A stretch of DNA of 64,000 nt from Rosa chinensis. Its lineage: Eukaryota > Streptophyta > Magnoliopsida > Rosales > Rosaceae. The stretch spans positions 29,642,289 through 29,706,288 of the forward strand of contig NC_037091.1 in the NCBI RefSeq assembly GCF_002994745.2. The letters are read 5' to 3'. The translations under genes and the position numbers were made by a program. Position 1 is the first letter of the stretch. Every line of letters starts with the position of its first letter. Positions 20,376 through 33,500 of this stretch are shown here, in pieces. Under the pieces are notes generated by a model. That model was not told the origin of the DNA, did not search any database, and saw nothing but the letters and a program-made list of their open reading frames with translations.

Positions 20376-22590
20376 TGTTAGGTCCATAATTACCTAGTAA
20401 TTATTCCCCTAATCTTGCACTTTGGTTCAACCTTTATGTTTATTTATATAGATTTATTATGTTTTCCTTATCATGCTAGGAAAAGGTTGGAAATGCCCTA
20501 AAAACTCAACTTTAGCACATTTTCCTACTCCGTCTAGGAAAAACTGAGCTAGGCAAGGAATGAGGAGGGGCAGACTAACCAAATGAACTCTGAATAAGCT
20601 GAAACTATGTAGATCCATTCTAGAAATCCTGAAGATCATTTCTTATGGAGAGTGTAAGAGTTATTTCGGAGTGGAAGGCCCTCAAAAGATCGGTCCAATT
20701 TTTTTACTAAAGACGAAAACTGCAAAACCGGACCTGTATTGATTCCGGCAGCATTTCCGGCCAAACCACTATGAACTAAGCTCTGAAAATTTACCTGGAT
20801 AATCTACACTCATGGATGAACATTTGGTATGAAGAAGAAAAAGGCCAATTCCGAACTCTCGGTGGAGATTCAATTGAAGGAAGAAAGGAAAAGAAAGTGC
20901 GCAAACAGACAAAAAAGAAGTCAACGGAGGTCAACGCCAGATTCCGGATATTTCCGGCCAAGTTGACCGACGAAGAAAATGTGTGGAGGACAAGGAAGAG
21001 CTGACTAGGGTTATAGACTTTAGGTGAGAAGACTTTAGGTCTAAGTTATTTTGAAATTCAAAATTTTGAAAGATGACAAGTGATCTCATTCTTACACCTT
21101 TGTCTCCCATTTATTACCTTGTTCCCTTACACAATGACCCTTCTACCTTACTTTTTCTCCTCCACCAAAATAGCTATAGGCTTTCTAGGTCATTTCTATG
21201 TGGAGTCAATAATTAGATCCACATTTTGTGCTTACAAATTTGTCCATCACATCTCACCATTGATTCCTTTTGATCTCCACCCTTGATTTGAATTTCCTTG
21301 GCCTTTAAATAGCCCATTCTCTCTCCCTAAAACCGTGCATCCCCTTGGCTCCCTCATTTTGGAGCATCAAAATCTCTCTTTTATTTAGTTTTAGGTTAGT
21401 TTTTCATACCTTGTACATAGTTCTTTGAGTTTTGTGTAAGAGAAAGGTGTGTAGCCACTTGGGTTTCACCAAAACCGAAGTTTCTACAAAATTTGATCAA
21501 TCACTTCTCTTGTTTCTCACACATTCAAGCATTGTTCTTACTTTTTTCTTGAGATTTTGTGGATTTGTATAGTGATTTGGGTTCTAGAAACTAAAATCCC
21601 TATACTTTGAAGCATTTCTCTTCTCATGTAACATCTAGGAGGCAAGAGAGACATCTTGTGCTCATGGGTATATCACTTGTTCTCCACTCTTTGCTCTCTT
21701 TTATTTGTTATTTATGATGTTTGTGGCTTGTAATTGTGTAAATATGAGTTGTGAGTAGTTGAATTTGGGGCTAGGACTGTGCATAAAACAATGTAATCTT
21801 TATGTTCTTTGATGTTTATGCATGTTTTGAATCTTTTGGCTACTATACTTTCATGTATCTTTTGGCTACTATACTTTCATGTATCCTAAGAATTATCACC
21901 TAGAAGCATATTTTAAGAATTAATGAATCGGAAACATGAACTTGATAAACTCTTGATTCCGTGAACATGTGTAGCTAAATAGGTGGTGGCTTAGCTTATT
22001 CCTACGAGAAGAACTAAGTTGCTTCAATTTCTTACCTTGAAATTAAAGCATGATGTTGTGAGTTTAGGTTCCGGAAGAATTTAGGCTTACGGCACCATAG
22101 GCTATTTAGGATCCGAAAGATTTGAATGGTATAAAGGTTGTGTAATTTAGCTTTGCTTCAAAAGAGATTGTTAAATTGCATGACTAGTTGGTTTCTTGGT
22201 AGCTTCACCAAAGCACTAAGGGGAAATTTATCAAAGCATGTTGTTACATTAATTTGGGGTTATATTATGTGAGTGAGTAAGGTTAGGTGTGATGCTTAAG
22301 TCTCTATTTCTCTCTTATATCAAAGTCTCTATTTTTATTTGCTTACTTTATTTTTGTGCAACTTAATTTACTTCTTAATAATTAAAATCAACAAAGCCGA
22401 TTCACCACTTTACCATTGTAAATATCATTATTGATAGTTTTGGCTTCCAAAGGGCCGAGACTATTAATTTGTAAAAAAATAGACTCGTATGTGTTTTCTA
22501 GGTTTTATTTTCGCGGTAGTCTAGCTTAGGGTAGAGTTATTCAATCTCTTGGGTACGATACTCTTACTTTTCCCCATTACTAAAACTTGA
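20376..22590 (+). mobile_element. LTR-type insertion inside the LINE
   Basis: LINE zf-RVT coding sequence stops at about 22595 and resumes at about 20375, so the intervening 2.2 kb is an insertion. It opens TGTTAGGTCCATAATTACC. Its first 600 bp resemble the U3 of LTR copies A-C at low identity (GGCAGACTAACCAAATGAA, TTTCCGGCCAAACCAC), so it is a distant relative in plus orientation. A TATA-like TTTAAATAG lies at about 21304. No pol sequence is present. I could not settle the right end or a target duplication, so solo LTR is likely but unproved. Confidence 0.6.
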
Positions 22591-22594
22591 CCTC

Positions 22595-23280
22595 CTAATC
22601 TTGGGAGTAGGGAACATCATCCATAAATTTGCATACACATTCATACTCAAGGATCTCCCCAACAAAAAACCTGTCCATGCAAGGGAGGTTGTGACCATGG
22701 TTGAAGGGAATACCTATCTGCCGGTAGCCATCGATGCTCTCATATTCGAATATTTTCCCCATTATCAACCATCCATCTTGTACCAACCTGTAAAACTGAA
22801 CGCGCTTCAACAATACTGTGCCATGGAAAGGACAGCTGCTAACCTAGCTCTGATCCCAAAACTAGCCTTCTGGAAAGTACAAAGCCTTATAAATTTGAGC
22901 AATAAGTGATGTTGGATTTTTAAGTATCATCCACCCCTGTTTGGCAAGCATAGCCAAATTGAAAAGGTGTAAATCTTTAAATCCCATACCACCTTCATTC
23001 TTTGGGGTACAATCTCTCCCGAGACTGCTAATGTATCTTTTTTTGTGTATCAGAGTCGCCCCACCAAAACTGTGCACACAATTGATGGAGATCGTAGCAC
23101 ATGCTCTACGGAAGTAGGTAGCAATTCATAACATACATGGGAACTGCCTGTACCACTCAACAGTTTAGTACGCCAACTCACTACTTTCTTGGACAACTTT
23201 TCTTTCAGATACTCAAAAGCTTTCGTCTTTGATCTTCCCACATGAGTTGGAAGACCTAAATATCTTTCATGTTTATCCAC
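22595..23280 (-). pseudogene. LINE RT thumb and zf-RVT region
   Basis: Readable pieces: KHERYLGLPTHVGRSKTKAF and EYLKEKLSKKVVSWRTKLLS (23280-23050), then the GGMGFKDLHLFNLAMLAKQG block (about 22990-22930), then the zf-RVT start around 22813-22595. Frames change between pieces. Confidence 0.75.
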
Positions 23281-23534
23281 TCATTCCACACCTAACACAC
23301 TAGCTAATTGTTCTTGCCCCTGCATTTTGACATTCTAGGAAAAAGACACATTATTCTTGTTTAAATTCACCTGTTGGCCGGAAGTTGCTTCATATGTATG
23401 CAATATGTTTCGGACCTGCTGACATTCCTCCATGGTAGCCATTCCAAACAGAAAAGAATCATCTGTGATTCTGCGAACAATAAATGGTGTAATCTAGGCG
23501 CCGTGGGGGCTAGCAACACACATTGCAACCAATT

Positions 23535-24725
23535 CTATAGCACAAAATGTGAAATCAAAGAAGATAGCCCTTCTGCGCATAGAATAAACAAGTATGGGGA
23601 TAGGGGATCTCCCTGGCGGATACCCCGGGAAGGCACCACATATCCCCGAGGCTCCCCATTAAAATTAAAAGAGTACCTGACTGTAGTAAGGCATGACATT
23701 ACCAACTCCACCCATCTACTTGCAAACCCTAACTTAAGCAACATGAACTTGAGAAAATCCTATTCCAAACGATCATACTCTTTGCTAATATCCAGCTTCA
23801 AAGCAAAAGTACCTCACCTGCCCTTCGGTTAATATTCATCTAATGTGCCACCTCATTTGCTACCAAAGTGTTATCAAAGATCAACCTCCCCAGTACAAAG
23901 GCACTCTGTAAAGGTGAAATAATCTCACCCAATATTTTCTTCAACCTGTTTGCTAGAACTTTAGAACAAATACGATAAATGACATTACATAACACAATTG
24001 GCCTCACTGTGTCATATCCATTGGATTTTCAACCTTTGGAATAAGTGTAACATGTGTATAATTAATCTCACGAAGCACTGAACCTGACTGCAGAGCCTCC
24101 TTGACTGCAAGACACACATCCGGGCCTACTGTTTGCCAATAGTGTTGGTAAAAGAAGGGTGACATCCCATCCGAGCCAGTGCCTTAGATGGGTGCATCTG
24201 AAAAATTGCTTTCCGTATTTCTTCATCTGTATATGATGCTAGCAGCCATCTATTCATGACTTCTATTACCTTCGAGGAGACTGTATCCAGAATAATATTC
24301 ATGGCAGCTTCATTTACCCCATGGGAGGTGAAGAGAATATTATAGTAGCTTGTAATCACTTCCTCAACTTCCTGTGGACTAGTCACCCACTGCCCGGACT
24401 CAGTATGTAATCCCTGGATAGCGTTACGGTGCTTTCTATTAGAAGCTCGTCGATGGAAATAAGTTGTGTTTCTATCCCTATCACTCAACCAATCAACTTT
24501 ACTCCACTGTCTCCAATACATATCCTCCATGGTTTGCATTTCTTGAAACCTTGCCTGACATGTTTTCTTCTCTTCCACTTGTGCCACTGAAAAAGGCGCA
24601 GTAATTAAGAATTGCAACCTTTGCTGAATGGCCTGTAATTCTTCTCTACGATGGCAAAAAACTCCCTGTTGCCAAGCATGTAAGAACTTACTAGTATAGT
24701 TGATCTTAAGACACACTTGCTTCAT
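23535..24725 (-). pseudogene. LINE reverse transcriptase core
   Basis: VDWLSDRDRNTTYFHRRASN and AIQGLHTESGQWVTSPQEVE are the segments before the fingers; [20 protein letters not shown] (about 23640-23570) is the RT motif. The YADD-type catalytic box would lie around 23450; 'FLFGMATMEECQQVR'-like sequence follows, but the frame is broken. Multiple stops and frameshifts between 24126 and 23744. Confidence 0.82.
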
Positions 24726-24919
24726 AGGGTCATCCGTAACTGGATTCGCCCACCCCTTTGTAACAATAGCTACAGATGAATGGTTCTAGAAAAGGGAAAC
24801 ATAGTTTGTAAAGAGGCTGACCATAGACTTCTATCCAATTTCTCCTTAGTCTGATGATCCCACCATGTAAAAGGGCCACCCCAAAAACCCATGTTCATCA
24901 ATGAACAATCATCCACAGC

Positions 24920-25419
24920 TGCACAAAACTCATTCATCTACGAAACCCTTCTTGAAGCCCTCCCAGTCTTTTCTCTGGAGTGTAAGATTTCGTTAAAATC
25001 TCCCACAATAATCCATGGTATATCCAATTCCGAGTGCAGCTGTCGCATCAAATTCCATGTAATATTGTGGCGAGTTGTAGAAGCATACCCATAGATTCCA
25101 GTAAATCTCCACCGATCCGGTGCACCTGGTGCTCCAATCCACGCATCAATGTGACGCGTAGAATAGTGATGGATATGAACTGGAACGTCATTCATCCATA
25201 ACAACGCAAGACCTTGACTAAATTGTCCTTTCTCTCTCACCAAAGCATGATCAAACCCTATCTTCACTTTCAAGGTATCGATCTACTTTTTTTATCACAC
25301 AAAACTTCTGCCAAAAAGACGAGTCGAGGCCTCTCATTTCGTATTACATCTAACAGATTCCGACGAGTAACCGAGTTAAAAATCCCATTACAATTCCAAA
25401 CAAGGATCCGGTGAGCCAT
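24920..25419 (-). pseudogene. LINE apurinic-type endonuclease (EEP) domain
   Basis: Starts at ATG 25419 with RILVWNCNGIFNSVTRRNL and PRLVFLAEVLCDKK, hits a stop near 25270, and continues in another frame with GFDHALVREKGQFSQGLALLW and ELDIPWIIVGDFNEILHSRE. The WNCNG, LxE and GDFNEIL motifs are the endonuclease active-site signatures of L1-type elements. Confidence 0.85.
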
Positions 25420-25693
25420 GCCAGCAGATCTAATCACACAGAGTGCCTCAAGACGAGGCTAAGGCACCACACGAAGGCCAGAGCGTCAGGTGGCGCTCTG
25501 CTAGATAGTAAGTGGTGGACTGCTAGATATTACAATTGACATTCAACCCAACCAACAATAGCAACTGAACAAAGGTGAACAAATTAAATGAGAATGCAAT
25601 TATACGAAAGGATTAAGGAGAATACATAGCACCCAGCTCAGTCCCGAAATCCTCCTCAATCCTCGTGTACAATATCTGTAAAACCAATTGCAG

Positions 25694-26213
25694 TAGGGGT
25701 GAGCTTTCGTCATCGCTACTCAAACATCAACCTAAGGGTCATCATTTGGCCCGTGAGCCTAAAAGCCCATGGGCGCCCGCCAGGCCCAGTGGGCAAAAGC
25801 TCCGCCCGGCCCGTTATATGCCCATTAAAGCCCGCCCGAAAGCCCATTCAATTTTTGTATTAATATATTTTTATGTAGTTATATTGAACTAATTATTGCA
25901 TTAGGCCATATGTTTTTTAATTTTGTATTTTATTTTGTTCAATCATTAACATATCATCATTTTTTCATAGCTTTTTATATTTTTTTAACAAAATAATATG
26001 ACATATAAATATAATGGGCTCGGCCCTGCCCACCCAAAAAAGCCCGTAAGGCCCTGGGCCCATGGGCGGCCCTAGGCCCATGGGCGGCCCTGGGCCTTGA
26101 TTTTTAAGAGAAGCCCGGCCCTGCCCGGCCTGAAAAATAAAAAAAAATATGTTTTGGCCCTGCCCGACCCGGCCCGAGACCATTAATTTTGGGCAGGGCA
26201 GGCGACCCCTACA
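25694..26213. mobile_element. hAT-like non-autonomous element rich in GGCCC phrases
   Basis: Begins TAGGGGTGAGC and ends GGCGACCCCTA, short inverted termini of the TAGGGGTG type seen in plant hAT elements. Both ends are full of GGGCC/GGCCC phrases in opposite orientation around an AT-rich middle. I found no clear 8-bp duplication, so the limits are approximate. Confidence 0.5.
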
Positions 26214-28930
26214 TCTACCCTACGTTTGAAAACAAGATAGTAATTGGTGCCATTTGAGTAAAATGAGTTAATAAAATAGAAAATATTTCTCAATGCGAAA
26301 CCAAATACAAATGATAAGAGTACCTGGCTAAAATACCAAACCTGATGATCGATCTATATACTAGCCAACTACTACCTCACCGAAGATTTAAATCTTCAAC
26401 AAAGGGTGAACAGTAGTGAGAGTGTCCATTTACACCATACCACCTAGATCTAGTGTCACACCTCAAATAATATCAGACACTATCCCATTTGTACAAACTT
26501 CCAGAGATTTATGGCACGTTTACTTACTTAGAATGAAAAATAATCATGAATCAGAGACAAGTGGAATGAGAGAAGAAATGAATCAGTATTGGTTTCGGAG
26601 TATTGATTCATAAACCCATCTCCTCCATTCGTAATCAAATTCCTGAATATTCAGGAATCGATTCCTGATAAATAGGTGGGACCTACACCTATTCTGATTC
26701 CTTCATGTGTTAGTAAACACAGGAAGTCTTTTACCCGGAATCATTTCGATTCCTTTATGCATGTGTTAGTAAACATAGGATCGTGTTTTTACTCCGTAAT
26801 CATTTCATTCCATTCCAAGTAAGTAAACGTGCCCTTAGGGGATAGAAACTTAAGGAAATCGCTATGTCCCCTTCACTCTCAGGTCATCTCATTAAGTCAA
26901 GTGTTAAAATCACAAAACCATTTTCAATCATAAAAGAAATGCGGAAACCACTAACTAGGGTGAAGCCTCCATACCTCAATCATCTAGTAATGACGAACTC
27001 ATTGATGTACATATCATATCACCTCCATTATCGGTCCTTCAGTGATAGGAGTTCAGAGCTTGCCCAGCGTCCTAATTACTAAATTTCGCAAATTATCAAT
27101 CTCAAGATCCATTTTCTTGTAACCATTTCAAGGGTCTAAATGGTCGAAGCGTTTTGAAGAGTAGCAGTGATCATATCAAGAACTGAGATGAGATTGATAT
27201 GAGTACTATAGAGTTACGTTCTAGATCTTTAAGAACTGATTGGACAAAACTAAAACTGATTTAGAGTTAATCAGAAGCTGAAACAGAAGGAACAGGGCAG
27301 GTTTGAAAAATTATATAAAATTCATCTCGAGTCCATTGCTCTCGAAATTTTCCAGAATCAAACTTAACATGCTATGGTACAACATGCTGAACTTTCATGC
27401 AAAACAGAGTTCGGGAAGTAGGAGAAAAATTGGACGCAAACAGACTGAATTGCTAGCTTTTTAAAATTCCAGTAGCGTGGATTCTCTTAAAACTCTCACC
27501 AAAGCTTAGTTTGAAGTCCAAATTATATGAAATCACTCTTAAGTCTTAACACAACCTTTTGGATGTCCAATTTGAAATAGTATCAACACAGATCAAATAG
27601 AAAACAGTTTGTGAGTAATTTATAAAAGAAAGATCCATAAGGTCAGTTTTCATAACTCAAATGAACTTTATCAATAACATTAACAATGTAAGAATATGTG
27701 TCCCGCTAGGAAACAAATAAGAGTATGAGATAACATCAGTTCAAAGGGTATGTATGATTCACAAGATTGATGAACTAAAAACTAATATGGAGATTGAACA
27801 AAGACAATGTGATATTGCATGAGATAAGCCAGCATACCGATAATCATTTTTGGCTCAAGATGAAAGATAATGCTCCGTGGGATTCAATATCAGTAGAAAA
27901 GCAATGGCCAATGCAAAAGAAAGCTGAATTTGAGAGAAACAAGAACATGCAAATAATATGGAAAGAGAATTTCTGTATGAACAGCCTTGGTTTTACCTTC
28001 ATTGATAAACATCTAACCGTTGGATTTTCATGAAATTCAAGCACAGTATAGAAAACACAATTCCAAACAACTTTCATGAAGAAGTCGTGCTGAACTGAAC
28101 ATCAGAAGTTGCAGCTTCTAAGCCTCGAAGTTGGCTGACGGGAACAAGTTCTGTCAAAATTTCATCTTGTAACTCTCTCAATTTAGGTTTAATGGACCAG
28201 AAATTCAGCTGAGTTCTACCAAATCTTTCACTGAGTTTCTCAAGAGCTTTAACAGAGATAAGCAGGTCTGACATTGCAAGACAAGTGTGGTTCTGATGTC
28301 GACTCAGGTTTTCAAAGTGAACATGTGTTCAATGCGGTGGCTTCTTCTCCTCCACTTGATTTAACTAGTCTGCCTGATCCGACGCTCCAAAACACTCTTT
28401 AAGTTTCCATTCTTTACTTTATTTATATATTTATTTTTAGAATCCTACAAATTTACGATTGATACTAACGATAATCTATTTAAATTTGTCTAAAAGACAC
28501 CTCTAATTCTGCGTGTAAATGGATAATACCAAACAGAGCTGATAAAATTTTCAATCTATAATCTATTCACAACAGCTGAATACAAATTTGAACAAACACA
28601 ATCATTATTACTGTAATTTCGTAGCCCATTTGTCCAACCCAAAAGCCATAATTTTCTCTCCAAAAATCCAACAAAGAGAATAAAATCACGGCCATGGGCA
28701 AAGAAAATACATAATTTTTATGTGGTGTTTGCTTGCTTGAGAAAATTCCTAAAGGAGGAATACTTGAGTTGAATAGCTGCCTGCAATCAAAAATTCCCTT
28801 CTCCTTTTTTCCCACCGCCCAATCTCAACCTTTATGACAAAGTAGACACATCCAAATCATTGCACAAGAGTTGTTGCATTTTTGAAACAAATAAATAAAT
28901 AATAAAAGTCAAAAAATAAAAAAAAAATTA
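26214..28930. other. Intergenic region upstream of the kinase gene; mostly unassigned
   Basis: An LTR-like start (TGTCACACCTCAAATAAT) occurs at 26454, preceded by TCTAG, but I could not find a convincing matching end. A MITE lies at 26512-26838. A minus-strand frame at 28274-28074 (KLSERFGRTQLNFWSIKPK) has protein-like makeup, but I do not recognise it; exons of an unknown or broken gene are possible. Nothing else supported. Confidence 0.35.
26512..26838. mobile_element. PIF/Harbinger-like MITE, 327 bp, target TTA
   Basis: Inverted ends: GGCACGTTTACTTACTTAGA on the left and CCAAGTAAGTAAACGTGCCC on the right, flanked by TTA at 26509-26511 and 26839-26841. A 3-bp TTA duplication is the PIF/Harbinger habit. 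Internally it carries a second inverted motif (GTGTTAGTAAACA twice). A truncated relative starts near 35806. Confidence 0.78.
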
Positions 28931-28939
28931 GAAATTAGG

Positions 28940-29285
28940 AGAGGGGAGAGAGAGAGTGTGTTGCTAAAAATAAAATAGTTGAAAACAAGTATACATCCAT
29001 CTACCCATCCTAAAGCTTTGTTGCGGCAAACGCCACAGTCCGCGTTGCCTCTCTGTCTCTCTTTTTCTTTTTCCTTTCTGTTTTTTTCTTTTCTCTTTTT
29101 TTTTTTTTTTTTTTTTCTCTCTCTGAGAAAACCACCGCACCCCAAAAACAAGTAAAGCAACAGCCAAAGCCAAAGCCCCTCCCAAATCCTACCTGTCCCT
29201 CCCCTCCTCCTTAACCAACCTCACAAACCCTAAAGAGAGAGAGAAAGACAGAGAGAGAGAGAACCAAATAGAGACACATTTACAG
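28940..29285 (+). promoter_or_regulatory. Probable promoter end and 5' UTR exon of the PTI1-like gene
   Basis: Very pyrimidine-rich (29050-29120) then a GAGAGAGA tract (29233-29262), as often found around plant transcription starts. A donor ACAG|GTATC at 29285/29286 pairs with the acceptor at 30450, defining a leader intron of 1165 bp. The transcription start itself cannot be placed by eye. Confidence 0.5.
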
Positions 29286-30534
29286 GTATCATTTTCATCC
29301 CCTCTTATATTTCCCTTCTCTATTTTTTTTTTATTTTTTTAATTTTCTTCTGTTGCATTGCGTTGTTGTATTGTTCCTTATTGCCTGCAAATTCGGTTTG
29401 GGATCTGGGGCTGAATTTCACCCCCCCTATTCGCTTTTTCTTCTTCTTCCTCTTTCGTTTTCATAATCCCCCAACTCTTCAATTCAATCTTCTCTCTGCA
29501 AAGAATCTTCCTTTTTATCTAAATTTAATTTTGGGGTTTGCTTTCTTCTTTTGTTAATTTGGAGAATTGGGATAATTTCGTTCCTGGGTTTGTGCTTTTC
29601 TTCCCTTAATTGATTCGTTTTGGTAAATTCGTGTTTATGGAGGGCAGAGACTGTCGTAGCCGTGGTTTAGTGGTAAGAATCATGGGTCTCTTTTTTTTTT
29701 TTGAAATGTATGATCTATATGAGAGGTCACGATTGTAATTTTTTTTTATTTCTGTGCAAAACCGATTGCTTTCTGTTGATCGTTTGCTATCTCGAAATGC
29801 CTTTGTATTGTTTGATGATACATTGTGAATTCCATTATGAAGCTGAGATTACACTAATAATTGCTAAGTTTGCACCGAATGAAAGAGACATTGTGTTTTC
29901 TGTTCAAATTCTATTGCAGCTCCACTGCTTTGTTCCGTTATGTCGTCGATTGGCAATATCCACATTCCTGTGTCTACTAGATTGTTTAAAATTACCCTCT
30001 GACAGTGAATGCTGTATTGTTTTTGGGCCGCAGATGTCTCACGTTGTGATAGCATTCTCAACTGCATTTTTTAGATGTTTTGGAAAAAGTGTCTTTTTTG
30101 TAGAGTATATAATTGCTGCATATTTAGAGTCAAAGCATGAAGAGAGAAATCCACTGTCTGACAAACTGTACCTGCCAGTTCTAGTAAACTTTCCAATTAC
30201 TAAATGATACTGAGCGTATACAGAGCTTTCTCCCACTTTGGTGGTTCCATGAAGTCGTAATCTCTAGAGCCATACTGGAATCCATCTGAAAAAATAAAAA
30301 ATGAGGATTATTAGAATTTCATTCTAGTTTTTGTTTATCTCGACTTGACCACTTTGCTACGATACTATCTCCAAACAAATGTTGCAATTATTGGTTTGCT
30401 CACTTTTATCTTTAGTTCTTTTATGATGTTGAATCTGTGGCACAATGCAGGCACATGCGCCTCCCCCTGGTTACTTTGTGAGACTTGAGAATACAAGCGC
30501 TGACGACGATTTTTATTTGAGGAAGAAAGTGAGG

Positions 30535-33500
30535 ATGCGCAGGTGGCTTTGTTGTTCTTGTCACGTGGAGGAGTCTTATTCAGCACATGAAAATGAACAC
30601 CTGAAGAGCCCAAGGAGTTATGATGGTAATTTTTCTTACCTTTCTATTTTTTCTTTTTTTTTTTGAAATCTGGCCTCTAATTGAATAAAAAAAGCAAAAT
30701 CATAAGAAGCTGTGATAAGAGTTCCTAATGTTTTTAGTTATTTTAAAATCATGGTTATAGTGCTAAATTTATAATATGTCTTCTTTGAGCGATCATTAAT
30801 TAAGTTTACTGTAGTTATTGTTTAAATTATCACTGCTTCCATAATGACAACCAACATATCATGAAAGTGGGTTCACATTCCAGTATAATGGTTTTACCCT
30901 GGCTACATCAGGCTAGCTTAATACCTGTCACTTGATACTATGCATACGGGTTAAGTTTTTACTCCAAATGGCAAACTGTGTAACGGATATGTGGCTTTTA
31001 AGTTTTGATCATGAGTAGGCAGAAACGAATCTGTGAATTAACTGAAGCCTGTGAAGATTAATGATGTTTAAGATCATCTAGTGTCATCTCAAATTTGAAA
31101 ATCTTTTAAATTATCTTAAAACCTGCTATTGAAGTATGACAATTCAATACACAAGTTAGGTTCATAGGACTCTTCTACATTTCTATTTCAAAGCATGTTT
31201 CTGTTATCTGCTATCATTGTTTGGGCAGCAGTTTTTGTTTCCCTTCTGAGATTTGATCTTTTCATATGAGTTGTTGTATGGTATAGTCCAGTTGTTACTC
31301 AATTAATTTTTGAAGCTACTGATGGAGTAGCTTTTCTGTTGTGGGCGAATGCCTTTTATAAATATAATTCTCTTTCTGTCAATTATTTTTTAACTTGTTT
31401 TCTGTTATCTTCTATGATCATTTGAATTCACAACAAAGTAGGAAAAACATAGTAGTATTGTCCTGTATCTTTAGAGGACAATAGCTAACCAATACCTCTT
31501 TTTTCAGAATTTGGGCAATATTAGTTTATTCAGTACTTTTCTTTTCCTCTTCAAGTTGTACTTAGGTTTTTGTTCACCTTTTCCTTTTTAGGGAACAATA
31601 AGGGCACTAAGGTGACTGCTCCTTTGAAGCCTGATGTACAAAAGGCAGCACCACCTATTGAAGTCCCTCCATTGTCTCTGGAGGAGCTGAAAGAGAAGAC
31701 TGACAATTTTGGATCTAAGTCACTGATCGGTGAAGGATCATATGGGAGAGTATACTATGCAAGCATGGATGATGGTAAAGCTGTTGCCGTCAAGAAGCTT
31801 GACGTTGCATCTGAGCCCGAGTCAAATGTTGAGTTTCTGACCCAGGTCTGTTTGCAAGTCTTTTTACTTGAAATATATTTGAAGCACAATTGGTTATTGG
31901 TTTGTGATTTATTAGTTTATCTGACTCAATCATGACATATTTTTTCAAGGTTTCCATGGTTTCTAGACTGAAGCACGACAATCTTGTTGAGCTGCTTGGT
32001 TACTGTGTTGAAGGAAGTCTGCGAGTGCTTGCGTATGAGTTTGCCACCATGGGATCTCTTCATGACATATTGCATGGTTTGCAATTTTTTCTCTTTAAAT
32101 TTTACATCCAGGTTCACTTGATTTGAAAATTGTGTTCATTGATTTGAATGTGAATGGAATTATAGGCAGAAAGGGCGTTCAAGGGGCACAACCTGGTCCA
32201 ACACTTGACTGGATGCAGCGTGTGAGAATTGCAGTTGATGCAGCCAGGGGGTTGGAATACTTGCATGAGAAGGTTCAACCTCCTATTATACATAGAGATA
32301 TCAGATCTAGTAACGTGCTTCTCTTTGAAGATTTCAAAGCCAAGATAGCAGATTTTAATCTTTCGAATCAGGCTCCTGATATGGCTGCTCGTCTTCATTC
32401 CACTCGAGTTTTGGGAACTTTTGGTTATCATGCTCCAGAGTAACGTTCTGAAACTTGCTTTCTATATTTGTGTGGTTTTAACATATAGTTTATGGTGGTA
32501 TGGTTTGAGCTGCATCTGCTGGTTCGTTTAGTTTAGACTGCTAGCTTCTGACATAGATTGCATTGTAAGAAGTGTTAGGTAGTATGTTCTACTTTTATTA
32601 ACATGCGTCTAGATTACCTTATACCAGTCACATGCCTCGGATCTTCCTTCTTTTGTACAAATTCCAATTTTATCATTTGGCTCCTACATCTTCTCAACCC
32701 AGCAGCTACCTGAATTCACCAGGAACCTCCACCTCTTTCTCTCTCTCTCTCTTTCTTTCTCTTCCTCACTCCTAGGGTCCAGATTGCCGAAAATTTCGTG
32801 GACCTACCAGATCGGAGGTCAGCAACCTCTCTGCCCAGCTGCACTGCCGCACATTCACGATGTTAAAATCAGTTGCCCAGATCCACATAGAAATCTGGGT
32901 TTTGCTATTTGAATTGTTTGGCAAAATAGTCCCAAATATTTTAGGAAATTTTAGAAAGATGCCACCCAAATTGTTGGATAGTCGGTAAATAGCCAGTCAT
33001 CTTTCAAAACAAGATGGTGGGATGCCCCTAAAACAAGTATTGCTATTCAGTGGCAGTCTACCAAGAATTGTGCAACATTTTGTAGAATGCCATTGGATAG
33101 TGGCCTTCCCAGATCGGTGTCGTGGTGCTATCCCAAGGTCGCTGTGTCAGATATTTTTAGAGTTGGTTGGCCAGCACCGGAAAAATGGGTGTTGGTTGGT
33201 GGCTCTGCAGTCTTCGGTTGTGGGTTGTGACTAGAATCCTTTTGTACTTTCATTTTGATTCATACTTCTCCCCTCTTTTTGAGAAACAATCAGATTACTG
33301 TGACAAATGCTGTCTAGAATAGACCTTGAACCAAATGAAGAAGAAAGATTTCTTTTAATTAAACTTATAGATCCTACTTTTCCTTGTAGTCTATGGCATT
33401 CATGGATATCTACCATTATCCATTTTGAAAGATTGAAACTAGTCATTGGAAAATAAAAATAAAAAACTTTGGTAGAAGTTATGTACAGAGTTTTTCTTAT

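Larger units (their letters stand above)
19133..25690 (-). mobile_element. L1-type LINE, nearly full ORF2, decayed, holding an LTR insertion
   Basis: On the minus strand the order is endonuclease (25419-24920), reverse transcriptase (about 24725-23060), zf-RVT region (23077-22595, continuing at 20376-20100), RNase H (19839-19174) and a 3' A-tail seen as a T-run at 19136-19150. This is the standard L1-clade plan of plants. The sequence upstream of 25419 (to about 25690) may be the end of ORF1, with TRIEEDFGTELGAMYSP readable near 25650-25620. Numerous stops and frameshifts. An LTR-like insertion at 20376-22590 splits the zf-RVT region. Confidence 0.85.

Noticed and set aside
20376..22590. Calling the insertion in the LINE a solo LTR with a defined duplication
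   Set aside because: No convincing 5-bp match could be found at the right edge, so only an LTR-type insertion is claimed.
26454..28300. Fourth TGTCACACC-type solo LTR starting at 26454
   Set aside because: The start looks right, but no CA end followed by TCTAG was found; the TTCTAG at 27229 lacks a proper LTR end.
28909..29185. Lysine-rich minus-strand frames
   Set aside because: They come from the pyrimidine-rich 5' region of the kinase gene and have no protein-like content.
29653..29690. tRNA-like stretch GTGGTTTAGTGGTAAGAATC in the leader intron of the kinase gene
   Set aside because: It resembles the 5' half (A box) of some tRNAs, but a T-run follows and no anticodon arm, B box or acceptor pairing is present.
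30445..30534. Alternative upstream start adding 30 residues to the PTI1-like kinase
   Set aside because: That ATG overlaps the intron acceptor (CACAATGCAG at 30441-30450), and the family begins MRRW, matching 30535.
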